Of a stretch of DNA of 64,000 nucleotides, positions 1 through 8,035 are shown piece after piece (within the stretch, counting starts at the first letter, position 1; each line of letters starts with the position of its first letter). Both the position numbers and the translations under genes were made by a program. This DNA comes from Brevundimonas sp. (lineage in GTDB: Bacteria > Pseudomonadota > Alphaproteobacteria > Caulobacterales > Caulobacteraceae), in NCBI RefSeq assembly GCF_029946145.1, contig NZ_JAQSDY010000027.1, positions 62,001 through 126,000 of the forward strand, in the 5' to 3' direction. A model generated the notes under the pieces. It was not told the DNA's origin. It did no database searches and saw nothing but the letters and a program-made list of their open reading frames with translations.

Positions 1-313
1 TATGCGCGAGGAAAACGGTCGCTTCTTCTGGCGATGGGATCCCCGCTTCGTCGACGACCGCTTCGTGAAGGGCCCTGACCAGTTGGCCCTGCTGGAACGC
101 AGCGCGGCCGAGCTGAAAGCCGCGACCCTGATGATCCGGGCCGGCGACAGCACCGTCGTCCGACCCGAACATGTCGCGCACTTCCTGTCGATCGCCCCGC
201 ATGTCGAGACCCTGGTCGCGCCGGGTATCGGACATATGCTGACCGGCGACGCCAACGACGCCTATGCGCCGCTGGTGCTGGAGTTCCTCAAACGGGTCTA
301 CCCGCCTCGTTGA
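1..313 (+). CDS. alpha/beta hydrolase, C-terminal part (gene starts before window)
   Basis: This is the 3' end of a gene whose start lies before the window; the methionine codon at base 2 is probably internal. The 103 visible residues read like the last third of an alpha/beta hydrolase. A strand leads into an acidic turn (TLMIRAGDST) that would carry the catalytic Asp, and GIGHML near the end fits the catalytic His loop. The nucleophile elbow is not in view, so substrate and activity cannot be judged. It lies 119 bases before the crotonase that opens the catabolic operon, on the same strand, and may belong to the same island. A haloalkane dehalogenase or ester hydrolase is equally possible. 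Confidence 0.6.
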   Translation, partial: MREENGRFFWRWDPRFVDDRFVKGPDQLALLERSAAELKAATLMIRAGDSTVVRPEHVAHFLSIAPHVETLVAPGIGHMLTGDANDAYAPLVLEFLKRVYPPR

Positions 314-322
314 GCCTTGTTT

Positions 323-415
323 TCTACCGAGCGTTTGTTTTATCGGGATCGTCTCTTGCCGATGATTCTAACAAACGGTAGAAATGCTGAACGACGTATA
401 TCAACAAACGTCGAG
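323..415. promoter_or_regulatory. promoter region with operator-like repeats
   Basis: The 119-base gap before the crotonase holds an inverted pair: TCTACCGAGCGTTTGTT at 323-339 and AACAAACGGTAGA at 370-382. A further ACAAACG copy follows at about 404-410. On the minus strand the first arm reads ACAAACGCTCGGTAG, which aligns with similar sites near 10261, 13723 and 21367. This looks like a binding site for a TetR-type regulator controlling the operon that starts at 433. The regulator is not identified. Confidence 0.45.
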
Positions 416-432
416 CAGGGAAGGTCCCGGGG

Positions 433-1224
433 ATGGCGCCGCATCGCATTGGCGATCTGACTATCGACCGCGCGGACGGGATCGCCACCCTGACGATCGA
501 CCGTCCGGCGAAGTTGAACGCCCTGACCAACGCCTTCTGGGCCGACCTGCGCGCCGCCCTGACAATGGTCGAGACGGATGGTCAAACCCGCGTCGTTATC
601 CTGACCGGCGCCGGCGAGAAGGCCTTCAGCGCCGGCGGCGACATCGGCGGCTTCGCGGACATGGACGACGGCCAGACCGGGATGCGCGCCTTCCAGATCG
701 ACGCCATGGCCGGGTTCGCTGCGATCGAACGCTCCCCCCTGACCGTCATCGCGGCGGTCAACGGCTATGCCCTCGGCGGCGGCTGCGAATTGACCCTCGC
801 CTGCGATTTCGCCATCGCATCCGAAACCGCGACTTTCGGGATGCCCGAGGCGGCATTAGGCCTCATCCCCGGCTTCGGCGCCATCCGCGCGCCGGAGGTG
901 ATAGGCCGTCCGATGGCCAAATATCTGGTCGCGACCGGCGATAGGATTTCGGCCCTCCGTGCACTGGAGATCGGCCTTGTGCAGGCCGTCGTCGCCCCTG
1001 GCGACCTGATGGACGAGGCCAGAGCCTTGGCCCGCAAGGTCGCGGCCAACTCGCCCTACGCCCTGGCGGTCGGCAAGCGGCTGATGAATCGTCAGATCGA
1101 CCAAGCCGCCTTCGACTATTCGATCGAGGCCATCACCATGCTGCAATGCTCGGACGACCGGGCCGAAGGCGTCCGCGCCTTCGTCGAACGCCGCGCCCCA
1201 CGATTCGGCGGCGGAAAGGCCTGA
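433..1224 (+). CDS. enoyl-CoA hydratase/isomerase (crotonase) family protein
   Basis: A 263-residue crotonase, the usual length. The oxyanion-hole segment FSAGGDIGG is at about 65-73 and GGGCELTLACD at 115-125. Both glutamates used by enoyl-CoA hydratases are present, E119 (in GGCEL) and E139 (in GMPEAALGL), so water addition to a 2-enoyl-CoA is plausible. A GGGAAGG ribosome site at 418-424 supports the start. It is the first gene of an operon with both acyl-CoA carboxylase subunits. In isoprenoid-acid and leucine catabolism a hydratase acts on the carboxylated product, as AtuE or LiuC do, and that role would fit here. The substrate is inferred only from context; isomerase or hydrolase activity is also possible in this fold. 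Confidence 0.85.
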   Translation: MAPHRIGDLTIDRADGIATLTIDRPAKLNALTNAFWADLRAALTMVETDGQTRVVILTGAGEKAFSAGGDIGGFADMDDGQTGMRAFQIDAMAGFAAIERSPLTVIAAVNGYALGGGCELTLACDFAIASETATFGMPEAALGLIPGFGAIRAPEVIGRPMAKYLVATGDRISALRALEIGLVQAVVAPGDLMDEARALARKVAANSPYALAVGKRLMNRQIDQAAFDYSIEAITMLQCSDDRAEGVRAFVERRAPRFGGGKA

Positions 1225-1229
1225 TCCCC

Positions 1230-2780
1230 ATGCACGATACGAAGACCCCGACGATGCAGGACCGCATCGCCGAACTGCGCCAGCGCCAAGCGCGGGCCAT
1301 GGAGATGGGCGGCGAAGTCGGCCTGGCCAAACACCGCGCCTCCGGCCGGCTGCCGGTGCGCGAGCGGGTCGAACTTCTGATCGACGAGGGCAGCTGGTTT
1401 GAGATCGGCGCCCTGGGCCTGCCCGAACTGCGGACTTCCAAGCACGTGCCCGGCGATGCGGCCGTGACAGGATTCGCCCGGCTGGACGGCCGCAATATCG
1501 GCGTGATCGGGATCGACTCCTCAGTCCTGGCCGGTACGACGGCCCCGACCTCGATGCGCAAACAGGGCCGGCTGATCGAGATCGCCCAGAAGAACGGCTT
1601 TCCCATCGTCCTGCTGTGCGACGCGGACGGCGGGCGCATTCCGGACGTCATGGGCTGGCGCTTCAGCCACCTGCCGCTGGACTTCAAGACCTTCCTGAAG
1701 CCGACGGACGGCGGGCCCATTGTCCCTCGCGCCGCGGCGGTTCTGGGCCCGTCCTATGGCGACAGCGCCCTGCACGCCTCGACCGCCCACTTTGTCTGCA
1801 TGACGCGGTCCAGTTCGCTGGCCCTTGTCGGTCCGTCGATCGTCGAACAGGCGACGGGCGAGGTCCTGACTGACACCGACCTCGGCGGTCCTGACAAGGC
1901 CTTGGCGATCGGCAACGCCCATATGGCGGTGGAGAGCGAGGCCGACGCCATGGACGCCTTGGCCGCCTTCCTGTCCTTCCTGCCCGCCAATTCCAGCCTT
2001 CCGGCGCCGGTCGCGCCTTCGCGCGCGCCCCGCACCGATCCCGCCCAGCTGGAGCACATCGTGCCGCTGGGCAAGAAATCGGGCTACGACATGCGGAGCG
2101 TCATTGACGCCATCGCCGATGAGGCCAGCATCCTGCCCTGGGCCGATGAATGGGGCGGCTCGCTGCTGACCTGCCTGGTGCGGCTGGACGGCAATCCGGT
2201 CGGAATCGTCGCCAACCAGCCGGTCGTGAAGGCCGGAGCCCTGGACGCCCACGCCCTGGCCAAGGAGCTGGATTTCGTCGACCTGTGCGACACCTTCAAC
2301 CTGCCGATCATCTTCCTGAACGACGTGCCCGGCCTGATGGTCGGCAGCGAGGCCGAGCGCAGCGGCATTCTCAAGATCTACGAGAAGCTGGCGCTGCGGA
2401 TCTCCACGGCGACCGTGCCCAAGCTGGGCGTAGTCATCCGCAAGGCCTATGGCGGGGGGCATTTCGCGATGGGCGGACGGCCGACCCATCCCGACTTCCT
2501 GTTCGCCTGGCCCAGCGCCGAACTGGGCTTCATGGCCCCGGAGACTGGCGTGCGCACCATCTATCGCCGCAAGCTGGAGGCCGAATTCGAACGGGGCGGA
2601 ATCGAGGCCCGCGACGCCCTGGCAGAATCTCTGGAGGTCGAATGGACGGCCGAATCCGAGCCATGGGAAGCCGCAGCGCACCTGTCGATCGATGACGTAA
2701 TCGAGCCGGGCCAGACGCGCGACATCCTGATCCGGGCTCTGAACTTCGCCTGGGGCGAACGCCCGCGGGTGTCACGATGA
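1230..2780 (+). CDS. acyl-CoA carboxylase, carboxyltransferase (beta) subunit
   Basis: A 516-residue biotin-dependent carboxyltransferase, typical length for the PccB/MccB/AtuC group. The N-terminal crotonase-like half carries an RIAELRQRQ helix and the DGGRIPDV segment. The C-terminal half has VPGLMVGSEAERSG, KAYGGGHFAMGGR (about 408-418) and AWPSAELGFMAPE, the conserved acyl-CoA and biotin-binding loops. The ATG at 1230 lies five bases after the crotonase stop and gives the expected N terminus. It would take the carboxyl group from biotin on the subunit encoded at 4701 and transfer it to an acyl-CoA. The sequence is divergent enough that propionyl-, methylcrotonyl- and geranyl-CoA are not distinguished by eye. 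Its stop overlaps the next start (ATGA). Confidence 0.88.
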   Translation: MHDTKTPTMQDRIAELRQRQARAMEMGGEVGLAKHRASGRLPVRERVELLIDEGSWFEIGALGLPELRTSKHVPGDAAVTGFARLDGRNIGVIGIDSSVLAGTTAPTSMRKQGRLIEIAQKNGFPIVLLCDADGGRIPDVMGWRFSHLPLDFKTFLKPTDGGPIVPRAAAVLGPSYGDSALHASTAHFVCMTRSSSLALVGPSIVEQATGEVLTDTDLGGPDKALAIGNAHMAVESEADAMDALAAFLSFLPANSSLPAPVAPSRAPRTDPAQLEHIVPLGKKSGYDMRSVIDAIADEASILPWADEWGGSLLTCLVRLDGNPVGIVANQPVVKAGALDAHALAKELDFVDLCDTFNLPIIFLNDVPGLMVGSEAERSGILKIYEKLALRISTATVPKLGVVIRKAYGGGHFAMGGRPTHPDFLFAWPSAELGFMAPETGVRTIYRRKLEAEFERGGIEARDALAESLEVEWTAESEPWEAAAHLSIDDVIEPGQTRDILIRALNFAWGERPRVSR

Positions 2781-3592
2781 GCCGGCCCCTTTCGGTCGCG
2801 GACGGACCGGCCTTCCTGCGGCTGATGAAGCACTACGTCATGGACTACACGAACAGCCATGATCAGGGGGAGACGCCCAAGATCATGGAGGCGGACTATG
2901 CGTTGCGCATGGGGCCATACGACGTGGTTGGACGCGACACTGCCTATCGCGCGGCGACCCGCAAGCAGATGGACCAGTTCCCCGGCCTGATACTGACGGT
3001 CCACGAGATCTGGACCTCGGGCGAGCGGTTGATGATGCGCTTCTCCGAACACGGGGCTTCGATCCGGCACGGGGGGGCGATCACGGCCTGGGGAGGCATC
3101 GGCCTCTATGTCTGGAACGGCGACCGGCTGGTGAAGAATTTCGTCGAACAGGACTACGCCTCGCGCGCCCGCCAGATGAAGTCCGGCATCCCTAACCCCG
3201 TCGAGAGCCCCGCGACCGCCCCTTGGGACACCAAGGCGGAGGCGCCCGATCCGGCGGCTGAGGCGGCGGTGCGTGCGTGGCTCAAGAGCGGCCGACTGGC
3301 CCGGACGCCAGGCGTGCTTTGCGACGACGCCTGGACCGGGGCGGAGGTCGAGGCGATCGTCGAACCGAACGGCGTCATCATCAACGATCTCTTCTCCTGC
3401 GGCAGCCGTGTCGGCTTCCACGCGACCCAGACGGGCGCGTTGCTGGCCGATTTCGCCCCGACGGAAGCAGACGTCGGGCGGAAGGTGGAGCTGCATATGG
3501 CGGGGATCGTGCACGTCGCCGACGGCGCCGTGGCGACTGGCAGGATCATTCGTAACCGGCTCGACCTGCAGCGCACCCTAGGGCCACGATGA
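2777..3592 (+). CDS. tandem NTF2-like (SnoaL-type) domain protein
   Basis: A 271-residue protein that appears to consist of two NTF2-like cone folds, about 8-125 and 150-265. The first half contains the EIWTSGERLMMRFSEHG strand run and a GGIGLYVWNGDRLVKNF hairpin. The second half repeats a similar helix-then-sheet pattern ending in GRIIRNRLDLQ. Such folds act as hydratases, cyclases, isomerases or non-catalytic binding modules, and no residue set visible here decides between them. The start overlaps the carboxyltransferase stop by four bases and its own stop overlaps the next start, so it is translationally coupled between the two carboxylase subunit genes. A role in the same pathway is likely; the reaction is unknown. 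Confidence 0.65.
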   Translation: MSRPLSVADGPAFLRLMKHYVMDYTNSHDQGETPKIMEADYALRMGPYDVVGRDTAYRAATRKQMDQFPGLILTVHEIWTSGERLMMRFSEHGASIRHGGAITAWGGIGLYVWNGDRLVKNFVEQDYASRARQMKSGIPNPVESPATAPWDTKAEAPDPAAEAAVRAWLKSGRLARTPGVLCDDAWTGAEVEAIVEPNGVIINDLFSCGSRVGFHATQTGALLADFAPTEADVGRKVELHMAGIVHVADGAVATGRIIRNRLDLQRTLGPR

Positions 3593-4704
3593 CGGGCGCA
3601 GGCGACCTGTCCGCCCTGTTCACCCCGTTCGACGGCGGCGGGCTGCAGTTGAGGAACCGGATCGCCATGGCGCCGATGACGCGCTGGAAATCGCCGGGCC
3701 AGTCGCCGGGACCGGAGGTCGCCGCCTATTACCGACGCCGCGCCGAGAACGATGTCGGACTGATCATCACCGAGGGGACGACGCTGGATCATCCGGTGTC
3801 GTCGCACTCGGAGCGCATCCCCGCCTTCCACGGCAAGGCCCTGGACGGCTGGCGTCGGGTGGTGGACGAGGTGCACGAGGCCGGCGGCAAGATTGCTCCC
3901 CAGATATGGCACGTGGGAGTCATGCGCAGCCCGGGAGACGACTATCCCAATCCCGACCTGGCCAGCGCCTCGCCCTCCGGTCTCCACAAGGCCGGAGGCA
4001 AGCGGGTGGCCCCGTCCCTGACGAAGGCCGAAATCCGGGATATCGTCGACAGCTACGCCCGCGCGGCCGAGAACGCCCGCGCTCTCGGCTTCGACGCCCT
4101 CGAGGTGCACGGCGCCCACGGCTACCTGCTGGACCAATTCCTGTGGGCCGCCCTGAATTTGCGCGACGACGAATATGGCGGCGACGCCGTGCAGCGGACC
4201 CGTTTCGCGGTCGAGGTGATCACGGCCATCCGCGCCGCCGTGGGCCCGGACTTCCCGCTGATCCTGCGGATATCGCAGTGGAAGCAGCAGGATTATTCCG
4301 CGCGGCTGGCCGAGACGCCCGACGCCTTCGCCGGCATCCTGACGCCAATATCCGACGCGGGCGTGGACATCTTCCACTGTTCGCAGCGCCGCTGGTGGGA
4401 GCCCGAGTTCGAGGGGTCCCCGATGAACGGCGCCGGTTGGGTCAAGCGGCTGACAGGCAAGCCGGTGATCACCGTCGGCAGCGTCGGACTGGCGGGCGCC
4501 ATGTCCGTGCGCGATCTCAACGCCGAGGCGGACGTGTCCACCGATCTGGCCCCGCTCGCCGACCGGGTGGCGGACGGAGAGTTCGACATCGTCGCCGTCG
4601 GTCGGGCGCTTCTCAGCGACCCCGAATGGGCCCGCAAGATCAGGGAGGGCCGCCTCGACGCGCTGCGTCCGTTCGACAAGACCACGCTCGAGGTGCTGCA
4701 TTGA
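3589..4704 (+). CDS. NADH:flavin oxidoreductase, old yellow enzyme family
   Basis: A 371-residue FMN TIM barrel. It begins LFTPFDGGGLQLRNRIAMAP, the typical first strand, and has the HGAHGYLLDQF active-site segment with H174 and H177, the pair that contacts the substrate carbonyl oxygen in this family. NLRDDEYGG and the late VGRALLSDPEW phosphate-binding region complete it. Family members reduce activated C=C bonds (enals, enones, dienoyl-CoA) with NAD(P)H. The short form without a C-terminal ferredoxin-reductase part argues against a 2,4-dienoyl-CoA reductase. The start overlaps the upstream stop by four bases, and its TGA overlaps the TTG start of the biotin carboxylase. Within this operon it could reduce an unsaturated terpenoid aldehyde or ketone, which is inference. 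Confidence 0.85.
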   Translation: MTGAGDLSALFTPFDGGGLQLRNRIAMAPMTRWKSPGQSPGPEVAAYYRRRAENDVGLIITEGTTLDHPVSSHSERIPAFHGKALDGWRRVVDEVHEAGGKIAPQIWHVGVMRSPGDDYPNPDLASASPSGLHKAGGKRVAPSLTKAEIRDIVDSYARAAENARALGFDALEVHGAHGYLLDQFLWAALNLRDDEYGGDAVQRTRFAVEVITAIRAAVGPDFPLILRISQWKQQDYSARLAETPDAFAGILTPISDAGVDIFHCSQRRWWEPEFEGSPMNGAGWVKRLTGKPVITVGSVGLAGAMSVRDLNAEADVSTDLAPLADRVADGEFDIVAVGRALLSDPEWARKIREGRLDALRPFDKTTLEVLH

Positions 4705-6488
4705 AGATCAGGTCCGTTTTGATCGCCAACCGGGGCGAGATCGCTGTCCGCATCATCCGGGCATGTCGCGAGGTGGGCGTGCGCGCCATCGCCGTCCACA
4801 GCGAGGCCGACGCCGGCGCCCTGTGGACCCGACTGGCGGACGAGGCGGTGGACATCGGGCCGTCGCCGGCGCGGGAAAGCTATCTGGATATCGATCGCCT
4901 GATCGCCGCCGCCAGGGGCTCAGGCGCAGATGCGGTCCATCCCGGCTACGGTCTGCTCAGCGAAAGCCCGGAATTCGCGGAAGCCGTGGGCAAGGCTGGC
5001 CTGCGCTTCATCGGCCCTTCCCCCCGGGTCATCGCGACCATGGGGGACAAGGTCGAGGCGCGGAAGGCGGCGGTTGCCGCCGGCCTGCCCGTCCTGCCCG
5101 GATCGGACGGGACGGTCGAGGGCTTCGACGATGCGATCATCCATGCCCGCCGGATCGGCTGGCCGATCGCGGTCAAGGCCAGCTTCGGCGGCGGCGGTCG
5201 CGGCATGCGGGTCGCGCACGGCGAGGAAGACCTGAAGGCGGCGCTGGAGCAGGCGACGCGGGAAGCCTCGGCCGCCTTCGGGCGCGGGGAAATCTATCTG
5301 GAGCGCTATCTGGTCCGACCGCGCCACATCGAGGTGCAGGTGCTGGGCGATGGACATGGCGCGCTGATCCACCTCGGCGACCGTGACTGTTCCCTTCAAC
5401 GCCGGCACCAGAAGCTGATCGAGGAAGCCCCTGCCCCGGCCCTGTCCGACGGCCTGCGCTCCCGCATCCTCGACGCCGCCGTAACCCTGTCGAAGAACGT
5501 CGGTTACGAGGGGGCCGGCACGGTCGAGTTCTTGGCCGACGTGGCCAAAGACGCCTTCTATTTTCTTGAGATGAACACCCGGCTCCAGGTCGAGCACGGG
5601 GTCACGGAGCTGGTCACCGGCATCGACCTCGTCAACGCCCAGATCCGTGTCGCCGGCGGCGAGGCGCTGGGCATCGCCCAGACCGACGTGGTCACGAACG
5701 GCTGCGCCATCCAGGCGCGGATTTCGGCCGAGGATCCCTGGGAGGACTTCCGTCCGACCCCGGGCCGGATCGACGACCTGCGGCTGCCCGGCGGTCCCTG
5801 GCTCCGGCTCGATTTCGGGGTCGAGAGCGGAGACGGCATCCCCAGCTTCTACGATTCCATGTTCGGCAAGGTTCAGGCCTGGGGACGCACCCGGGACGAG
5901 GCGCGGGTGCGTCTGGCCAGGGCGCTGGACGACCTGGTCGTAGCCGGCCCCTGCACCACCGCGCCCTATCTGCGGGACCTTCTGGAACAGCCGGACTTCG
6001 CCGCGGCGGTTCACGACACCGGATCGGTGGAACGCGAATGGCTGCCCCGCCCGGCCGATCGTCCCGCGCCGGTAGCGGCCACCGCCTCATCACCCGGCGC
6101 CGCGCCGGCTGCATCCATCTCAGAACGGATCGTCAGCGCGCCTTGGGGCGGCCAGCTGGTGGATGTCGCCGTCTATGGCGTGCGGACATCACGCGATGCC
6201 GTCACTTCCTCCGGATCGCAGGTCGAGCGCCGTAGCGCGGCGGGCGGGGCCGGCGGTCCCGCCATCCTCGCTCCCATGGACTCGGCCGTGGCCCACACAC
6301 CCGTCGAGGTGGGAGAGCGCGTCGAGAAGGGCGCGCCGGTCCTCGTGCTGGAAGCCATGAAGATGGAGGTCGTCCTGGCCGCCCCTCATGACGGCGTTCT
6401 GGAAGCCCTGAATGTCAGGGTCGGCGACGCCGTCAAGTCCGGAGCCATCGTCGCTGTCGTTCGCGCGTACACCACCCCGGGAGAGTGA
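4701..6488 (+). CDS. acyl-CoA carboxylase, biotin carboxylase/BCCP (alpha) subunit
   Basis: A 595-residue biotin carboxylase fused to a biotinyl domain. The N-terminal domain starts KIRSVLIANRGEIAVRIIRA. The ATP-grasp part has KASFGGGGRGMR and the FLEMNTRLQVEHGVTE active-site segment. The biotinyl domain at the end holds EAMKMEV with biotin-accepting K554. The start is TTG at 4701, overlapping the OYE stop (TTGA); the long frame upstream is antisense-like composition and not part of the protein. It is shorter than typical MccA/AtuF (about 650-670 residues), so the linker region is compact. With the 1230-2780 product it should form an alpha/beta acyl-CoA carboxylase. The two subunit genes are separated by two other genes, which is uncommon. 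Confidence 0.88.
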   Translation: MKIRSVLIANRGEIAVRIIRACREVGVRAIAVHSEADAGALWTRLADEAVDIGPSPARESYLDIDRLIAAARGSGADAVHPGYGLLSESPEFAEAVGKAGLRFIGPSPRVIATMGDKVEARKAAVAAGLPVLPGSDGTVEGFDDAIIHARRIGWPIAVKASFGGGGRGMRVAHGEEDLKAALEQATREASAAFGRGEIYLERYLVRPRHIEVQVLGDGHGALIHLGDRDCSLQRRHQKLIEEAPAPALSDGLRSRILDAAVTLSKNVGYEGAGTVEFLADVAKDAFYFLEMNTRLQVEHGVTELVTGIDLVNAQIRVAGGEALGIAQTDVVTNGCAIQARISAEDPWEDFRPTPGRIDDLRLPGGPWLRLDFGVESGDGIPSFYDSMFGKVQAWGRTRDEARVRLARALDDLVVAGPCTTAPYLRDLLEQPDFAAAVHDTGSVEREWLPRPADRPAPVAATASSPGAAPAASISERIVSAPWGGQLVDVAVYGVRTSRDAVTSSGSQVERRSAAGGAGGPAILAPMDSAVAHTPVEVGERVEKGAPVLVLEAMKMEVVLAAPHDGVLEALNVRVGDAVKSGAIVAVVRAYTTPGE

Positions 6489-6491
6489 GAC

Positions 6492-7874
6492 ATGAGCGTG
6501 CCTGAATCCACGTCCGCCGCCGGCAAGGGGCCCATTCCGATGAACGGCGGTTACGCCTGGGCGGTGCTGGTGATGTTGACCGCGACCTACACGGTGTCCT
6601 TCATCGACCGTCAGGTGCTGAACCTGCTTATCGACCCGATCAAGAGTGATCTGGGCGCGACCGACACCCAGATGAGCCTGTTGCAGGGGCTGGCTTTCAT
6701 CGTCGCCTACATCGCCTTCATCCCTCTGTTCGGGCGGTTGGCCGACACGCGGAACCGGCGCAATCTCGTCGTTTTCGGCGTCGTGACCTGGAGCGCGTTC
6801 ACGATCCTGTGCGGCTTCGCCACCAGTCTGGAGACCCTGTTCTTCGGACGGGCGGGCGTCGGGGCGGCAGAGGCGGCGCTAGGCCCGGCCGCCTGGTCGC
6901 TGATCTCGGATTATTTCACCAAGGAGAAGCTCCCCCGGGCGATGAGCGTGTTCCTGATGGGACCCTATCTCGGCGGCGGGCTCGCCCTGATCTTCGGCGG
7001 GCTGGTCATCGGGTCCGCGACCGTCCTGTCCGAGACGATCCCCGCCCTGTCGGACTTCGCCGCGTGGCAACTGACCTTCATTTTCGTGGGCGCGCCCGGG
7101 GTCGTGCTGGGACTAGCGATGCTGATCGTGCGTGAACCGCCGCGGCAGGCCACGGCGGGCGCGGTGCTGGACGACCGGCGGTTCAGCCTGGGCGAGGTCG
7201 CGGGCTTCCTGTGGGAGCGCCGCAAATTCTACCTGCGCTTCTTTGCGGCGATGGCGCTGGTGACAGTCGTGCTCTACGCCCTGCCCGCCTGGATGCCGTC
7301 TGTCCTAATCCGTAACTACGGCGCCGATCCCGGCAACGTCGGTCTGGTCTTCGGCGCACTGGTGCTGGTCATGGGGTCGCTGGGCGTTCTGTCAGGCCCG
7401 TTGGTCGGAGCCCTGATCCGCAAGCGGGGTCACAAGAGTTCGGTGATCATCTGCGTCGTGATCGCCGCGGTCGCCCTCGTACCGATCTGCGCCCTGATCC
7501 CGGTCGCTCCGACCTATGCGACGGTGATGGGCGTGGCCGCCTTGGCGACCTTCTTCTACAGCTTCCCGCAGGCCATGTCGGCCTCGGCCCTCCAGGTAGC
7601 CACCCCCAACCGCATGCGGGGGGTGGTGACGTCCATCTACACCTTCATCCTGTCAGGCTTCGGTCTGGGGGTTGCGCCGACCCTGGTGGCCCTGTTGACC
7701 GACTTCGTGTTCCACGATCCGGCGCGTGTGAACCAATCACTGGCCATTGTCTGTGCGGTCAGCGCCGCCCTCGCCGCCTGGCTGGGCTACGGCACGCTGC
7801 CCCACTTCCGCAGGGCGCTGGAGGCCGAGGAGGCCGAGGCGGCCCGGCTCGCAGCGGAACAGTCCGCGACCTGA
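6492..7874 (+). CDS. MFS transporter, spinster-like
   Basis: A 460-residue major facilitator with about twelve hydrophobic helices. The first helix ends in SFIDRQVLNLL, the FxDRQ signature of spinster-like carriers, followed by GRLADTRNRRNLV, the motif-A loop between helices 2 and 3. It starts four bases after the carboxylase gene and ends the operon, so it probably moves the pathway substrate or a product across the inner membrane. It resembles the carrier at 53400-54911 (NFLDRQIIGIL in the same position), and each lies beside a TonB-dependent receptor. Direction and substrate cannot be read from sequence. Confidence 0.85.
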   Translation: MSVPESTSAAGKGPIPMNGGYAWAVLVMLTATYTVSFIDRQVLNLLIDPIKSDLGATDTQMSLLQGLAFIVAYIAFIPLFGRLADTRNRRNLVVFGVVTWSAFTILCGFATSLETLFFGRAGVGAAEAALGPAAWSLISDYFTKEKLPRAMSVFLMGPYLGGGLALIFGGLVIGSATVLSETIPALSDFAAWQLTFIFVGAPGVVLGLAMLIVREPPRQATAGAVLDDRRFSLGEVAGFLWERRKFYLRFFAAMALVTVVLYALPAWMPSVLIRNYGADPGNVGLVFGALVLVMGSLGVLSGPLVGALIRKRGHKSSVIICVVIAAVALVPICALIPVAPTYATVMGVAALATFFYSFPQAMSASALQVATPNRMRGVVTSIYTFILSGFGLGVAPTLVALLTDFVFHDPARVNQSLAIVCAVSAALAAWLGYGTLPHFRRALEAEEAEAARLAAEQSAT

Positions 7875-7897
7875 ACTGAAGAGTTGAAGTGACCCGA

Positions 7898-7932
7898 AGG
7901 GCGCGTCGGTGTGACCGGCGCGCCCTTTCTGC
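7898..7932. terminator. hairpin terminator between convergent genes
   Basis: AGGGCGCG at 7898-7905 pairs with CGCGCCCT at 7919-7926, the inner TCGGT/ACCGG bases extend the stem, and TTTCT follows. It lies between the convergent MFS and TonB-receptor genes. The T tract is short, so efficiency is uncertain. Confidence 0.55.
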
Positions 7933-8035
7933 TGCCCGATGCCCATGACGGGCGGAGAACGGGTCCAGGCCAGACAAAGAATGGGCGCGGAAGCAGAGGC
8001 CGCCGCGCCCAAGGTTTCGGGGGAGACAGTGGGCC

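Noticed and set aside
433..7874. A standard leucine (liu) operon
   Set aside because: Leucine operons carry isovaleryl-CoA dehydrogenase and a lyase with adjacent carboxylase subunits; here the OYE, NTF2-like and MFS genes do not fit and no HMG-CoA lyase is present.
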